Assembly: GCA_004134985.1 (NCBI GenBank)
Contig: REGQ01000018.1
Coordinates: 54,051-118,050 of the forward strand
Direction: 5' to 3'
Source: Paenibacillaceae bacterium
GTDB lineage: Bacteria; Bacillota; Bacilli; Paenibacillales; Paenibacillaceae
DNA length: 64,000 nt
The position numbers and the translations under genes were made by a program. The notes beneath the pieces are model-generated. The model did not search any database. It was not told the DNA's origin and worked only from the letters and a program-made list of their open reading frames with translations. This document shows, in pieces, positions 1-8,250 of this stretch; within the stretch, counting starts at the first letter, position 1; each line of letters opens with the position of its first letter.

Positions 1-941
1 CAACCGGCTGGTTGGAAGCTATGCTGCGCACACTGGAGAGCGATCCAAAAATCGGGATGGTCGGACCAGTTACCAACTATGTGAGCGGACGGCAGCTCAT
101 TCAGGTCAACTATACAGAAATTGACCAGCTGGAGCAATTTGCAGCGCAACATGCGGCAGCCTACCGCGGGATGTCATACGAAAGTGAGCGCCTCGTCGGG
201 TTTTGTTTATGTGTCAAACGCAGCGTCATTGAAGAAGTAAACGGATTTGACGAACGATTTGGACTCGGCAACTATGAGGATGACGACCTCTGTCTTCGTA
301 TTCGCAGGAGAGGATACACCCTTCATATTGTGCAGGACAGCTTTATTCATCATTTTGGCCATATGACGATGAAAATATTACAAGATTCCAATCTGACCGA
401 ACTGCTTGCTGTCAACCGGGTCAAGGCAGCGGAAAAATGGGGCGACGATATTTTCAATCTGATTTACCGGCAGCCTGCTCCCGTTACGTTGATTATGATT
501 TTAGAGCATAACAGCACCCCTGAGGATCTGGCAGCAATTGAAGGGCTGCGCGCGGTAGCGGATGAAATTATTATTTGGAATAAAAGCACAAATGTCGAAC
601 ATCTGGTGGAAGCCAAGCGGATTGCTGATCGGGTTGTGCAATCATTTGAGGAAACACGTATCTATTCATCTAAAGAGTTTTTGTTGCTGTTGTCATCCAG
701 TGAGCATATTAATGATGATGGTCTGCGACTGCTGGACGGGTTAAAGCGAACGATCGGCAATCATATTGAAGGCGTTAGAATGACCATCGTTTCAAATGAA
801 GCAGGAGCGGAAGCTGCAACGGACCGTTTCAGAATGGTGAGAAGAGAGCGGCTGCTCGGCTGGGACCCTGCAAGCAAACAACTTATTCCGTTCAATGCCG
901 GGGCGGCTCTCCATAGCGGAATCGTTGTTCACGTTAATTGA
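1..941 (+). CDS. Family 2 glycosyltransferase, 5'-truncated by window edge
   Basis: The reading frame is open from the first bases of the window, so the N-terminal nucleotide-sugar binding half lies outside. The visible part holds the acceptor end of a GT-A fold: a GFCLCVKRSVIEEVNGFDE stretch, the acidic YEDDDLCLRIRRRGY segment (metal/base region of GT2 enzymes) and a HHFGHMT histidine segment. Roughly the last 150 residues form a second alpha/beta region of unknown role. GT2 enzymes of this type transfer sugars to surface glycans or glycoproteins; the substrate cannot be told. A candidate terminator follows at 1044-1090. The family is secure, the role is not. Confidence 0.8.
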   Translation, partial: TGWLEAMLRTLESDPKIGMVGPVTNYVSGRQLIQVNYTEIDQLEQFAAQHAAAYRGMSYESERLVGFCLCVKRSVIEEVNGFDERFGLGNYEDDDLCLRIRRRGYTLHIVQDSFIHHFGHMTMKILQDSNLTELLAVNRVKAAEKWGDDIFNLIYRQPAPVTLIMILEHNSTPEDLAAIEGLRAVADEIIIWNKSTNVEHLVEAKRIADRVVQSFEETRIYSSKEFLLLLSSSEHINDDGLRLLDGLKRTIGNHIEGVRMTIVSNEAGAEAATDRFRMVRRERLLGWDPASKQLIPFNAGAALHSGIVVHVN

Positions 942-1043
942 TTTAGCAGGATATACGCAGAGGGCCGTTTCTTCCACCGCGCCAGTTCCCGACGCCATGG
1001 GTCAAAACATGCGTCACAGACACTGGAATAAGAAGCGGCGAAA

Positions 1044-1090
1044 GGGCTATTCCAACCGTCATCCCTGATGACAGCGGAATAGCTCTCTTT
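1044..1090 (+). terminator. Candidate terminator after the glycosyltransferase
   Basis: GGGCTATTCC at 1044-1053 pairs with GGAATAGCTC at 1076-1085, enclosing a second hairpin (GTCATC/GATGAC); TCTTTT follows. It lies about 100 bases after the glycosyltransferase stop and before the znuCB promoter. Confidence 0.5.
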
Positions 1091-1129
1091 TGTATTGCTA
1101 GTGTTCTATATGTTGCTCTATCGCTGTTG

Positions 1130-1158
1130 TTGACGCCCAGCAGCAAATCTGGTACACT
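1130..1158 (+). promoter_or_regulatory. Sigma-A promoter of znuCB
   Basis: TTGACG (1130-1135) and TACACT (1153-1158) are 17 bases apart. The predicted start of transcription, about 1165, falls at the edge of the Zur-like box. A leader hairpin (GCTGCC 1193-1198 with GGCAGC 1214-1219, then ATTCTTTTT) lies between promoter and znuC and could attenuate transcription. Confidence 0.65.
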
Positions 1159-1166
1159 TCTTATTG

Positions 1167-1179
1167 CGTAATAATTACA
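1167..1179 (+). promoter_or_regulatory. Zur box upstream of znuCB
   Basis: The core GTAATAATTAC (1168-1178) is a perfect palindrome around a central A, preceded by C. It matches the core of the Bacillus Zur site (CGTAATNATTACG). It sits over the predicted transcription start, the right place for zinc-dependent repression. Confidence 0.75.
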
Positions 1180-1280
1180 CTTTTCATTCGGAGCTGCCCT
1201 GGTAAGAAATGCAGGCAGCCATTCTTTTTGTGATGATCAATTTGAAAAAAAATTAACTACTGGAAATAGGGGAATGTACA

Positions 1281-1982
1281 ATGACACTGTTATCGATGCA
1301 GGAGGTTACTTTCGGCTATTCGGATACCCCTTGTCTGGAAGATGTCAATCTTACAATACATGCAGGCGAATTTGTGGCTGTTACCGGACCAAATGGCGCG
1401 TCGAAGACAACGCTGTTGAAACTTGCACTCGGCTTATTGCAGCCGTGGAAAGGGAAAGTTCAGCAACACAAAGCAAATAAGCAGAAACTTAGAATCGGTT
1501 ATGTGCCGCAGCAAATCGCAGCATTCAACAGTGGTTTCCCAAGCACTGTGCTTGAGTTTGTCCGTTCAGGCCGCTTCGCAACGGGCTCGTGGCTGAGACG
1601 GCTTAGCAAAGAAGACCAGGTTAAAACCGAGGAAGCGTTGAAGCAGGTTGGAATGTGGGAGCTGCGCAATCGCAAGATAGGCGATCTCTCCGGCGGGCAG
1701 AAGCAGCGGATTTGCGTGGCGCGGGCGCTTGTGCAGGAAGCGGAATTGCTCGTGCTCGATGAGCCGACAACCGGTATGGACCAAGACAGCCGCATGGCTT
1801 TCTACGATTTGATGAATGAACAGGTGAAGAAACATAACCGAACTGTGGTAATGGTCACCCACAATCTTGCCGAAATGAGCGGTTATGTAGAGCGGGTAAT
1901 TGAGCTGGTACGGAAGGAGGACGGAGGATGGAAATGCTGCACTACGACTTCATGCAGCGGGCATTTTGGGCTGGTGGAATAA
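1281..1982 (+). CDS. znuC: Zinc ABC transporter ATP-binding protein
   Basis: This is the cytoplasmic ATPase of a high-affinity Zn(II) importer, 233 aa. Walker A is GPNGASKTT (about 36-44), with Ser in place of the usual last Gly; I recall the Bacillus ZnuC/AdcC orthologue having the same Ser, so it is probably a family trait. The Q-loop (YVPQQ), signature LSGGQKQR, Walker B LLVLDEPTT and H-loop VMVTHN are all present, as is the C-terminal WKC...GH tail typical of this family. The stop lies 55 bases inside the permease gene, so the two are translationally coupled. A Zur box and promoter lie upstream. The binding protein gene is 30 kb away at 31522. Confidence 0.9.
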   Translation: MTLLSMQEVTFGYSDTPCLEDVNLTIHAGEFVAVTGPNGASKTTLLKLALGLLQPWKGKVQQHKANKQKLRIGYVPQQIAAFNSGFPSTVLEFVRSGRFATGSWLRRLSKEDQVKTEEALKQVGMWELRNRKIGDLSGGQKQRICVARALVQEAELLVLDEPTTGMDQDSRMAFYDLMNEQVKKHNRTVVMVTHNLAEMSGYVERVIELVRKEDGGWKCCTTTSCSGHFGLVE

Positions 1983-2809
1983 TTGCCTTGCTTGCATCGG
2001 TGCTAGGTGTCTACCTGATGCTTCGGCGTCAGGCACTGATGGCTGACATGTTGTCACACGTCTCTCTGGCTGGGGTGGCGGGCGGCGCCTATCTGAAGAT
2101 CAATCCAACATGGACAGGGTTTGTCGTTGCTGTTCTCGGATCGATTGCGGTGGAGTATGTTCGCAGATCCTATAAAACCTACAGCGAGGTTTCTATTGCA
2201 ATTATTATGGTTGGGGGCTTGTCCAGTGCAGTTGTACTTATGAGCTTGAATCCCAGCGTTAATAAAAGCTTCTCCTCTTACTTATTCGGTTCAATTGTAG
2301 CTGTCAATGCAAATGAACTTGCACTTATTGTATTCGTTGCGCTTGCTGGAGGCTTGTTCTTTATCTTATTCAGACGGCCGCTCTACCAGATCACCTTCGA
2401 TGAGGAAACGGCCAAAACGAACGGATTGCCCGTCAAGTGGATTTCGCTGCTGTTCAGTATTGTGACAGGCATGATTGTCGCTGCGGCGATGCCAATCGTT
2501 GGGGTGCTGCTCGTCTCATCGCTGATCATTCTTCCAGCGGCGCTAGCCATACGGATTGCGAAACATTTCAGAACGGCGCTGCTATTGGCAATGCTCATTG
2601 GCGTGGTTGGGGTCTTCGCTGGTTTGACCGCTTCCTACGAGATCAGTACGCCGCCAGGCGGGACCATAGCGCTCGTGCTGCTCCTTTTGCTGCTGCTTGG
2701 CATCGGGCTGCAAAAGTTGTATCGGCGGCTTATCAAGAAATCGAAGCCCAGTAATCAGAACCAGGAACTGCTTGAAGGTGTGCAGCCAGATCCAACCTGG
2801 AAATCATAG
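1928..2809 (+). CDS. znuB: Zinc ABC transporter permease
   Basis: Membrane subunit of the zinc importer (ABC-3 family), 293 aa, with about eight or nine hydrophobic segments and the conserved LMLRRQALMADMLSHVSLAG region near the N-terminus. The start ATG at 1928 follows AAGGAGG (1914-1920) at 7 bases, inside the end of znuC. It should work with ZnuC and with the lipoprotein encoded at 31522. Only a weak hairpin with a T-run (about 2818-2851) separates it from the next gene, so read-through is possible. Confidence 0.9.
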   Translation: MEMLHYDFMQRAFWAGGIIALLASVLGVYLMLRRQALMADMLSHVSLAGVAGGAYLKINPTWTGFVVAVLGSIAVEYVRRSYKTYSEVSIAIIMVGGLSSAVVLMSLNPSVNKSFSSYLFGSIVAVNANELALIVFVALAGGLFFILFRRPLYQITFDEETAKTNGLPVKWISLLFSIVTGMIVAAAMPIVGVLLVSSLIILPAALAIRIAKHFRTALLLAMLIGVVGVFAGLTASYEISTPPGGTIALVLLLLLLLGIGLQKLYRRLIKKSKPSNQNQELLEGVQPDPTWKS

Positions 2810-2860
2810 AGGGTAAGAACGGTATGTGGATGAATGAAGCAGCCGTTTTTTCATCAATAT

Positions 2861-2880
2861 AAATCGTAATTATTACATCT
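2861..2880 (+). promoter_or_regulatory. Zur box upstream of the COG0523 GTPase gene
   Basis: The core GTAATTATTAC at 2866-2876, in the context AAATCGTAATTATTACATCT, matches the Bacillus Zur consensus on both arms. It lies immediately before the SD sequence of the next gene, so bound Zur would block its transcription. Confidence 0.8.
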
Positions 2881-2895
2881 AAGGACGTGAGAAAA

Positions 2896-4095
2896 TTGCA
2901 AACAAAGAAAATTCCGGTTACTGTACTTTGCGGCTATTTGGGGGCAGGCAAAACGACGATTCTCAATCATGTGCTGAATAATCGGGAGGGGCTAAGAGTT
3001 GCGGTCATCGTGAACGATTTGAGTGAAGTTAATATTGATGCGGCGTTGGTGCGGGATGGCGGCGGCTTATCGCGAACGGATGAAAAGCTGGTGGAAATCT
3101 CGAACGGCTGTATCTGCTGCACACTGCGCGAGGATTTGTTGAGAGAAGTCGAGAAGCTGGCTGGAGAAGGACGGTTCGACTACATTTTAATTGAATCGAC
3201 GGGGGTAGGAGAGCCGATTCCGGTAGCCCAGACGTTCACGTATGTAGATGAAGAACTTGGCATTGACCTTTCGCGGTTTTGCCGGCTCGATACGATGGTT
3301 ACGGTAGTGGATGCGAATCGTTTCTGGCATGATTACGCCTCGGGTGAGACGCTGCTTGATCGGGGAGAGGCGGTTGGCGAAGACGATACGCGTGATGTAG
3401 TTGATTTGCTGATTGATCAAATTGAGTTTTGTGATGTGCTGGTTTTGAACAAATGCGATATGGTCAGCTCCGCCGACTTGAATGATCTGGAGGGGGTGCT
3501 TCGCAAACTGCAGCCCCGTGCCAAGCTCATTCGTGCTGAGCGAGGCAAGGTTGCTCCTCAGGACATTTTGAATACAGGATTATTTGATTTTGAGGAAGCA
3601 AGCACAGCGGCAGGCTGGATTCAGGAAATGAATAGGGCGACACATACGCCAGAAACTGATGAATACGGCATCGGTTCGTTTGTCTATGACAAAGTGCGCC
3701 CGTTCCACCCTGCGCGGTTAATGGACTGGATGGCAGAGTGGCCCGCTGAAATAGTACGTGCGAAGGGAATGTTGTGGCTTGCGACACGCAATGATATGGC
3801 TCAAAGCTTGAGTCAAGCCGGACCTTCTATTCAGGTGGGGCCAGCTGGTTATTGGACGGCCGCGCTGTCAGAGCATGAGCGTGAAGCGATCCTGGAAGAG
3901 AATGAAGAACAGGTTGAGGAGTGGCACCCGGAATTTGGCGACCGTACGAACAAAATTGTATTTATAGGGATTAGCCTAGACCGGAATCAAATTGTTTCGG
4001 AGCTTGACAACTGTCTGTTGACAGAGGAGGAGATGGGCCGCGATTGGGCAGCCTTTCCTGATCCGTTTCCGCAGTTGGCTGCAGAGCTGGCATAA
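2896..4095 (+). CDS. yciC: COG0523 (CobW/YciC-like) zinc metallochaperone GTPase
   Basis: G3E-family P-loop GTPase of about 399 aa. Visible motifs are Walker A GYLGAGKTT, the metal-binding GCICC motif about 55 residues later, NKCD for guanine recognition, and a C-terminal CobW_C region. Zur-controlled members are thought to deliver zinc to client proteins during zinc starvation. The frame is open from a GTG at 2887, but AAGGA at 2881-2885 is too close to it; TTG at 2896, ten bases away, fits better. A Zur box is just upstream and a terminator lies at 4240-4281. The exact client is unknown. Confidence 0.85.
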   Translation: MQTKKIPVTVLCGYLGAGKTTILNHVLNNREGLRVAVIVNDLSEVNIDAALVRDGGGLSRTDEKLVEISNGCICCTLREDLLREVEKLAGEGRFDYILIESTGVGEPIPVAQTFTYVDEELGIDLSRFCRLDTMVTVVDANRFWHDYASGETLLDRGEAVGEDDTRDVVDLLIDQIEFCDVLVLNKCDMVSSADLNDLEGVLRKLQPRAKLIRAERGKVAPQDILNTGLFDFEEASTAAGWIQEMNRATHTPETDEYGIGSFVYDKVRPFHPARLMDWMAEWPAEIVRAKGMLWLATRNDMAQSLSQAGPSIQVGPAGYWTAALSEHEREAILEENEEQVEEWHPEFGDRTNKIVFIGISLDRNQIVSELDNCLLTEEEMGRDWAAFPDPFPQLAAELA

Positions 4096-4239
4096 TCATT
4101 TACCGGACGATGCGGAAATATAGCCCGCGATTGAAACGCCACACCTTGCATCGGGAAACAAGATATTAATAGAAGCGGGAATGGCAGACGAAGCCTCAAT
4201 ATCACGTGATTGACGTGATTTGAAACCGTAGTTCATCGT

Positions 4240-4281
4240 GAGCCTGTATACTGCCAAGAGGCAATGTACAGGCTCTTTTCC
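4240..4281 (+). terminator. Terminator after the COG0523 gene
   Basis: GAGCCTGTA (4240-4248) pairs with TACAGGCTC (4267-4275), with an inner TGCC/GGCA stem, followed by TTTTCC. The 4096-4239 stretch holds nothing else recognisable. Confidence 0.75.
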
Positions 4282-4326
4282 TTAACTTATCCCTTATTCA
4301 TAAAATGCTGCGACTGTGGCGTATGC

Positions 4327-4809
4327 TTAATCTTCTTCCGTATTTAAATGTGCATTGTCCTCTTCGTTGTCCCGGATTGTCTTTTGCAGAACGAGGCAGG
4401 ATACGATCAGGAACGCCGCGGCAATCGCGTAATACCCTTTGACATAGAACGGTTCTTCAAGTGTTGCAATTCCGATAAACTGCGCTGCTACAGCGATCAC
4501 GAACCCTGCCCAGGCAAGGAATGAAAAGGCGGAAGTATTGCGGTTGCGATGGCCTGGATTGCTTTCTTTCAAAAACTTGTCTTCATCATTATCTCTGGCA
4601 ATCTTCTGCAGCAAGAAGGAAGTAATGATCAGCAGAACGCCGGTAACTGCATAATAGCCTTGCACGGACAATGGTTGTTTCAATGTGTACACTCCGAAAA
4701 ATTCAAAGCCGCATGCCATGGCAAATGCTGCCCAGGCCATAAAAGTATAGGTTGGGGTGTTGCGGCGGCGATAAACATTCAATGTTCTTCTCACTTGATT
4801 GGTTTCCAT
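4327..4809 (-). CDS. YiaA/YiaB two-helix-domain membrane protein
   Basis: Small integral membrane protein, 160 aa, built of two tandem copies of the same two-helix unit. Each copy has a basic start, an F-x-AWA-x-F helix, a G-x-x-TL-x-x-P turn, a GYYA-x-x-x-x-L helix and a polar L-L-Q-K end. This fits the YiaA/B family (PF05360), whose function is unknown. The ATG follows AGGAGG on the minus strand. It diverges from the nitrilase gene with 224 bases between the starts. Confidence 0.75.
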   Translation of the reverse strand: METNQVRRTLNVYRRRNTPTYTFMAWAAFAMACGFEFFGVYTLKQPLSVQGYYAVTGVLLIITSFLLQKIARDNDEDKFLKESNPGHRNRNTSAFSFLAWAGFVIAVAAQFIGIATLEEPFYVKGYYAIAAAFLIVSCLVLQKTIRDNEEDNAHLNTEED

Positions 4810-5033
4810 AATAATATTGCCTCCTCGGTTGAGATCAATTTGTTTGAAGTTGATAAGGTAATTTTACAACTTTATCCTGAAATGCATAGTACCATCTTAT
4901 ACTAGTACCTGGTCATAATCCTATGTCAAACCTCTGCCTCCTAACTGGATGGTTGCAATTATTCCTATTTGGATGGTCAGTTTTATAAATGACTCTTTTA
5001 CAATGGAACCAACAATATGTAGGAGGATATAAA

Positions 5034-5990
5034 ATGGCGACTAAGGAATCAACAGTTAGGATTTCCGTTATCCAAGCCGCACCGATTCTTATGAATAAAC
5101 AATCTGCTTTGCAGAAGGTGGCTGAATGGACCGCTAAGGCTGCGTCTGAAGGGGCAAAGGTTGTCGTATTTCCGGAGGTGTTCATCTCCGGCTACCCGAG
5201 GGGGATGCTGTTTGGCGCACGGGTAGGCAGCCGCAATGCTGCGGGCAGGGTGGACTACGCGAGGTATTGGGAAAGCGCGATTGATATTCCGGGGGAGGAT
5301 GCGGTTGTGCTCGGGGAGATTGCGCGGGAAGCAGGCGTATACTTGATCATTGGGGTTGTGGAGCGTGACCAGGAATTTAGCAAAGGCACGCTGTACAATT
5401 CCATCTTGTATATCGGCCCTGACGGCACTGTGCTTGGCAAACACCGCAAGCTTGTCCCCACCGGTTCCGAACGGCTGCTATGGGGACAAGGGGATGGGAG
5501 CACACTGACCGTTATTGATACCCCATATGGGAGAATTGGCGGGCTGATATGCTGGGAAAACTACATGCCGCTGGCAAGGATGGCGATGTATGCGCAGGGG
5601 ATCGATATTTTGGTAACTCCGACTGCGGATGCCCGCGACTCCTGGCAAGCGACATTGCAGCATATCGCTTGCGAGGGCCGCTGCTTTGTCGTCTCCAGCA
5701 ACCAGTTCGCGACGAAAGACACGTATCCCGCCGATCTTGCTTGTTATGATGAACTCAGCGGGCAACCGAATTTACTAAGCCGCGGCGGCAGTGCGATTGT
5801 TGGCCCGCTTGGCGACTATGTGGCTAGTCCGCTGTATGGCGAGGAGGGCATACTAACGGTTGAGCTGGATCTGGCACAAATTGCGCAGAGCAGGTATGAC
5901 TTCGATGTCGCCGGACATTACAGCAGGCCGGATATCTTTCAATTGACAGTCAATCGGCAGAAACAGGACATTGTGCGCATGGACAGGTAG
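5034..5990 (+). CDS. Nitrilase
   Basis: Carbon-nitrogen hydrolase of the nitrilase branch, 318 aa, expected to turn a nitrile into a carboxylate and ammonia in the cytoplasm. The catalytic triad is visible: E48 in FPEVFISGYP, K139 in HRKLVPT and C173 in the CWEN motif. The CWE-N context and the GYPRG loop favour true nitrilases (arylacetonitrile or aliphatic) over amidases. The frame opens at 4989, but ATG 5034 has AGGAGG (5021-5026) at 7 bases and is the better start. It stands alone and converges with the protease gene 52 bases away. Its natural substrate is unknown. Confidence 0.85.
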   Translation: MATKESTVRISVIQAAPILMNKQSALQKVAEWTAKAASEGAKVVVFPEVFISGYPRGMLFGARVGSRNAAGRVDYARYWESAIDIPGEDAVVLGEIAREAGVYLIIGVVERDQEFSKGTLYNSILYIGPDGTVLGKHRKLVPTGSERLLWGQGDGSTLTVIDTPYGRIGGLICWENYMPLARMAMYAQGIDILVTPTADARDSWQATLQHIACEGRCFVVSSNQFATKDTYPADLACYDELSGQPNLLSRGGSAIVGPLGDYVASPLYGEEGILTVELDLAQIAQSRYDFDVAGHYSRPDIFQLTVNRQKQDIVRMDR

Positions 5991-6042
5991 AAGTAAGAAG
6001 TAGCGGCCGGCATCATACAATGCTCCTTGCGCTGCTGCTGCT

Positions 6043-7356
6043 TTACTTCGTGCATGAACATTTTCGCCGCTTGGCAAAAAATCTTACATTCAGTTCCCCG
6101 CGGCCTTGCGCATTTGGTTTGGCTTTAAGGCGGAATGTATGCCGCTTCAGCAATCGCTTGATTTGACAAGGCGTTAACCGGGGAGAACGCTGAAGCAACT
6201 GCGCAGCCGCACCGCTGACGATCGGGGTTGCCATACTGGTCCCGGACATTTTGAAATAGCTTTTGCCGACCCGGTTGCCGGGATCAAAGATATCCACAAG
6301 CGAGCCTGGTGCGCGCAACGATATGATGTTGGTGCCCGGGGCTACCAGGTCCGGTTTTTTGCGCTTGCATCGCAGTGAGCCGCGCGAAGAAAATCCGGCG
6401 ACAACGTCATCGGATTGCCGAATCGTGCGCCTGTCATTCACTGCTCCAACTGTCAGCAGCAGCGGACTGATGCCTGGTGATTCGATCGTTTTCGGTGCTG
6501 GACCGGCATTGCCGGCAGAGGTGACGACGAGCAAGCCGTCTTTCCAGGCGTGTTCGGCGGCTGTACAGATGGGATCATCGGCACATCGGGTAATTCCGCC
6601 GCCGCCAAAGGACATATTTACAATCCGGATGCCGTATTTTTGGCGTTTGCGTATGACCCAGTCAATTGCAGCGATGATATCCGATGTGCTGCCAAATCCC
6701 AGTTCATCGAACGCCTTGGCAATAACCAGCTTGGCTTTGGGAGCCGGTCCGCGATATTTCCCGTGCGAACTTAAGCCATTGCCTGCTGCATCCCCGGCAA
6801 CATGGGTGCCATGGCCGTTGTCATCGTATGGCTTTTTTTTACCATTCACAAAATCTTTGAACGCAATGATGCGGTTAACAGGCTTGGTCAGGTCGGGATG
6901 AGGATAGGCACCGGTGTCAATGATGGCAATCGTGATTCCTTTGCCTGTTTCCCCCTGTTTTTGCAGCTTGGCGGAGCCAACAGCAGGCGTTGCTACGTTT
7001 AAGCTTACTTGCACTTTACGGTCCAGATGGGCGCGCCTGATATGCCGGTGTCCACATAATCGCCGCAGACAATCTGCTGAGATTCGCGCCGACATCACAC
7101 TCAGCCGCGGCATGCGTTTGAGCACATTAAATCGGGAACTCGAGTCCCCTGAATGAGCACATCGCTTTAATGATCGGATTAATTTGCGGGATGGGCGATG
7201 CTTCAGCTCCAAAATGATGCGCAGCGACTTTTGACGAGTCCTGCCCTTTTTGCGTTTACAGGCTGATCTGACAGCTTTGCGCAATGTGGGACTCATTTTG
7301 GGATGGGTGACTGCGCGGTTTGTGTTCGGCTTACTTGGTCTTGCCATTGCTACCAT
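6043..7356 (-). CDS. Subtilisin-like serine protease (S8, AprX-like)
   Basis: Peptidase of about 437 aa with the full S8 triad: Asp in IAIIDTGA (about 147), His in NGHGTHVAG (about 182), Ser in SGTSMATP (about 374), and the oxyanion Asn in SAGNAG. A very basic N-terminal 130 residues precede the domain; part of it probably acts as an inhibitor-like propeptide. No signal peptide is apparent, as in the intracellular AprX group. The C-terminus is Lys/Arg/Cys-rich (AKRRKCSC). GTG codons at 7362 and 7359 precede the ATG at 7356, which follows an AGGTGG SD better. Alternative: a secreted enzyme with an atypical leader. Confidence 0.85.
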   Translation of the reverse strand: MVAMARPSKPNTNRAVTHPKMSPTLRKAVRSACKRKKGRTRQKSLRIILELKHRPSRKLIRSLKRCAHSGDSSSRFNVLKRMPRLSVMSARISADCLRRLCGHRHIRRAHLDRKVQVSLNVATPAVGSAKLQKQGETGKGITIAIIDTGAYPHPDLTKPVNRIIAFKDFVNGKKKPYDDNGHGTHVAGDAAGNGLSSHGKYRGPAPKAKLVIAKAFDELGFGSTSDIIAAIDWVIRKRQKYGIRIVNMSFGGGGITRCADDPICTAAEHAWKDGLLVVTSAGNAGPAPKTIESPGISPLLLTVGAVNDRRTIRQSDDVVAGFSSRGSLRCKRKKPDLVAPGTNIISLRAPGSLVDIFDPGNRVGKSYFKMSGTSMATPIVSGAAAQLLQRSPRLTPCQIKRLLKRHTFRLKAKPNAQGRGELNVRFFAKRRKCSCTK

Positions 7357-7499
7357 CACCACCTACCTATGCATTTGCCATACTATATGCTTCATAGACG
7401 GTGGCGGATTGGGCGGCATGGCTACGCTTTATAGAAGTGCTGGATTCTGATTATGCGCTGCTGATTTGCTGCGGCAAGGGACGAGTGTCAAAATACTTG

Positions 7500-7514
7500 T
7501 GATAAGCATTCTCA
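7500..7514 (+). promoter_or_regulatory. Fur box upstream of the iron two-component system
   Basis: TGATAAGCATTCTCA matches the 7-1-7 Fur consensus TGATAATNATTATCA at all but two fixed positions. A TATACT at 7532-7537 is a likely -10 element, placing the box across the -35 region. Confidence 0.6.
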
Positions 7515-7572
7515 TTATCTCATTAGTAAGGTATACTTTAAACTAGAAATCGATAGTGAGAGGGTAGCCTGC

Positions 7573-8250
7573 ATGAAAAGGATTTTGTTAATTGAGGACG
7601 AAAAGAATCTAGCGCGCTTTATTGCGCTTGAATTGAAGCATGAGTCATTCGCCGTACATACAGTGTCCAGGGGCGACACAGGCTTGCTCGCGGCCATATC
7701 GGAGGAGTGGGATATTATCCTGCTCGATTTAATGCTGCCTGGACTCGATGGCATGGAGGTATGCAGGGAGGTTCGCAAGCAGAAAAAAACGCCGATCATT
7801 ATGCTGACAGCAAGGGACAGCATTTCCGACCGGGTGAGCGGCCTGGATTGCGGAGCGGATGATTATATGCCCAAGCCGTTTGCTATCGAAGAATTGCTCG
7901 CCCGTATCCGGGTCATTTTCAGAAGACAGCTGGAGCAGCAGGAGGATGAAGCCGCTGCGCTCGTTACGTTCCAGGAGCTAAGTGTCAATATGGATACCCG
8001 GATCGTAAGCAAGGGCACGGCACAGATTGATTTGACGAAGCGGGAGTTTGAACTGCTTGTTGCCTTTATGAAAAATCAGAATAGGGTGCTGAACCGGGAG
8101 ATGCTGCTTGACCTCGTGTGGGGCTATGAAGTTGCGGTAGATACCAATGTCGTTGATGTATATGTAAGATATTTGCGCAATAAAATCGATAACCCTGGAG
8201 CGCCCAGCTACATTCAAACGATGCGCGGCATTGGGTATGTGATGCGCTAA
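7573..8250 (+). CDS. OmpR/PhoB-family response regulator
   Basis: Response regulator of 225 aa: receiver domain with phospho-acceptor D52 (LLDLMLP), acidic pocket (IEDE), conserved T/A and K switch positions (MLTA, PKP), and a C-terminal winged helix with the VDVYVRYLRNKID recognition region. It is the first gene of an iron-transport cluster and overlaps the sensor kinase start by one base, so they are one unit. A Fur box lies upstream. By context it probably controls the ferric transporter genes that follow. The signal is unknown. Confidence 0.9.
   Translation: MKRILLIEDEKNLARFIALELKHESFAVHTVSRGDTGLLAAISEEWDIILLDLMLPGLDGMEVCREVRKQKKTPIIMLTARDSISDRVSGLDCGADDYMPKPFAIEELLARIRVIFRRQLEQQEDEAAALVTFQELSVNMDTRIVSKGTAQIDLTKREFELLVAFMKNQNRVLNREMLLDLVWGYEVAVDTNVVDVYVRYLRNKIDNPGAPSYIQTMRGIGYVMR

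Noticed and set aside
943..1146. Minus-strand ORFs at 792-1146
   Set aside because: They cover the terminator hairpin and znuCB promoter and have no SD or family similarity.
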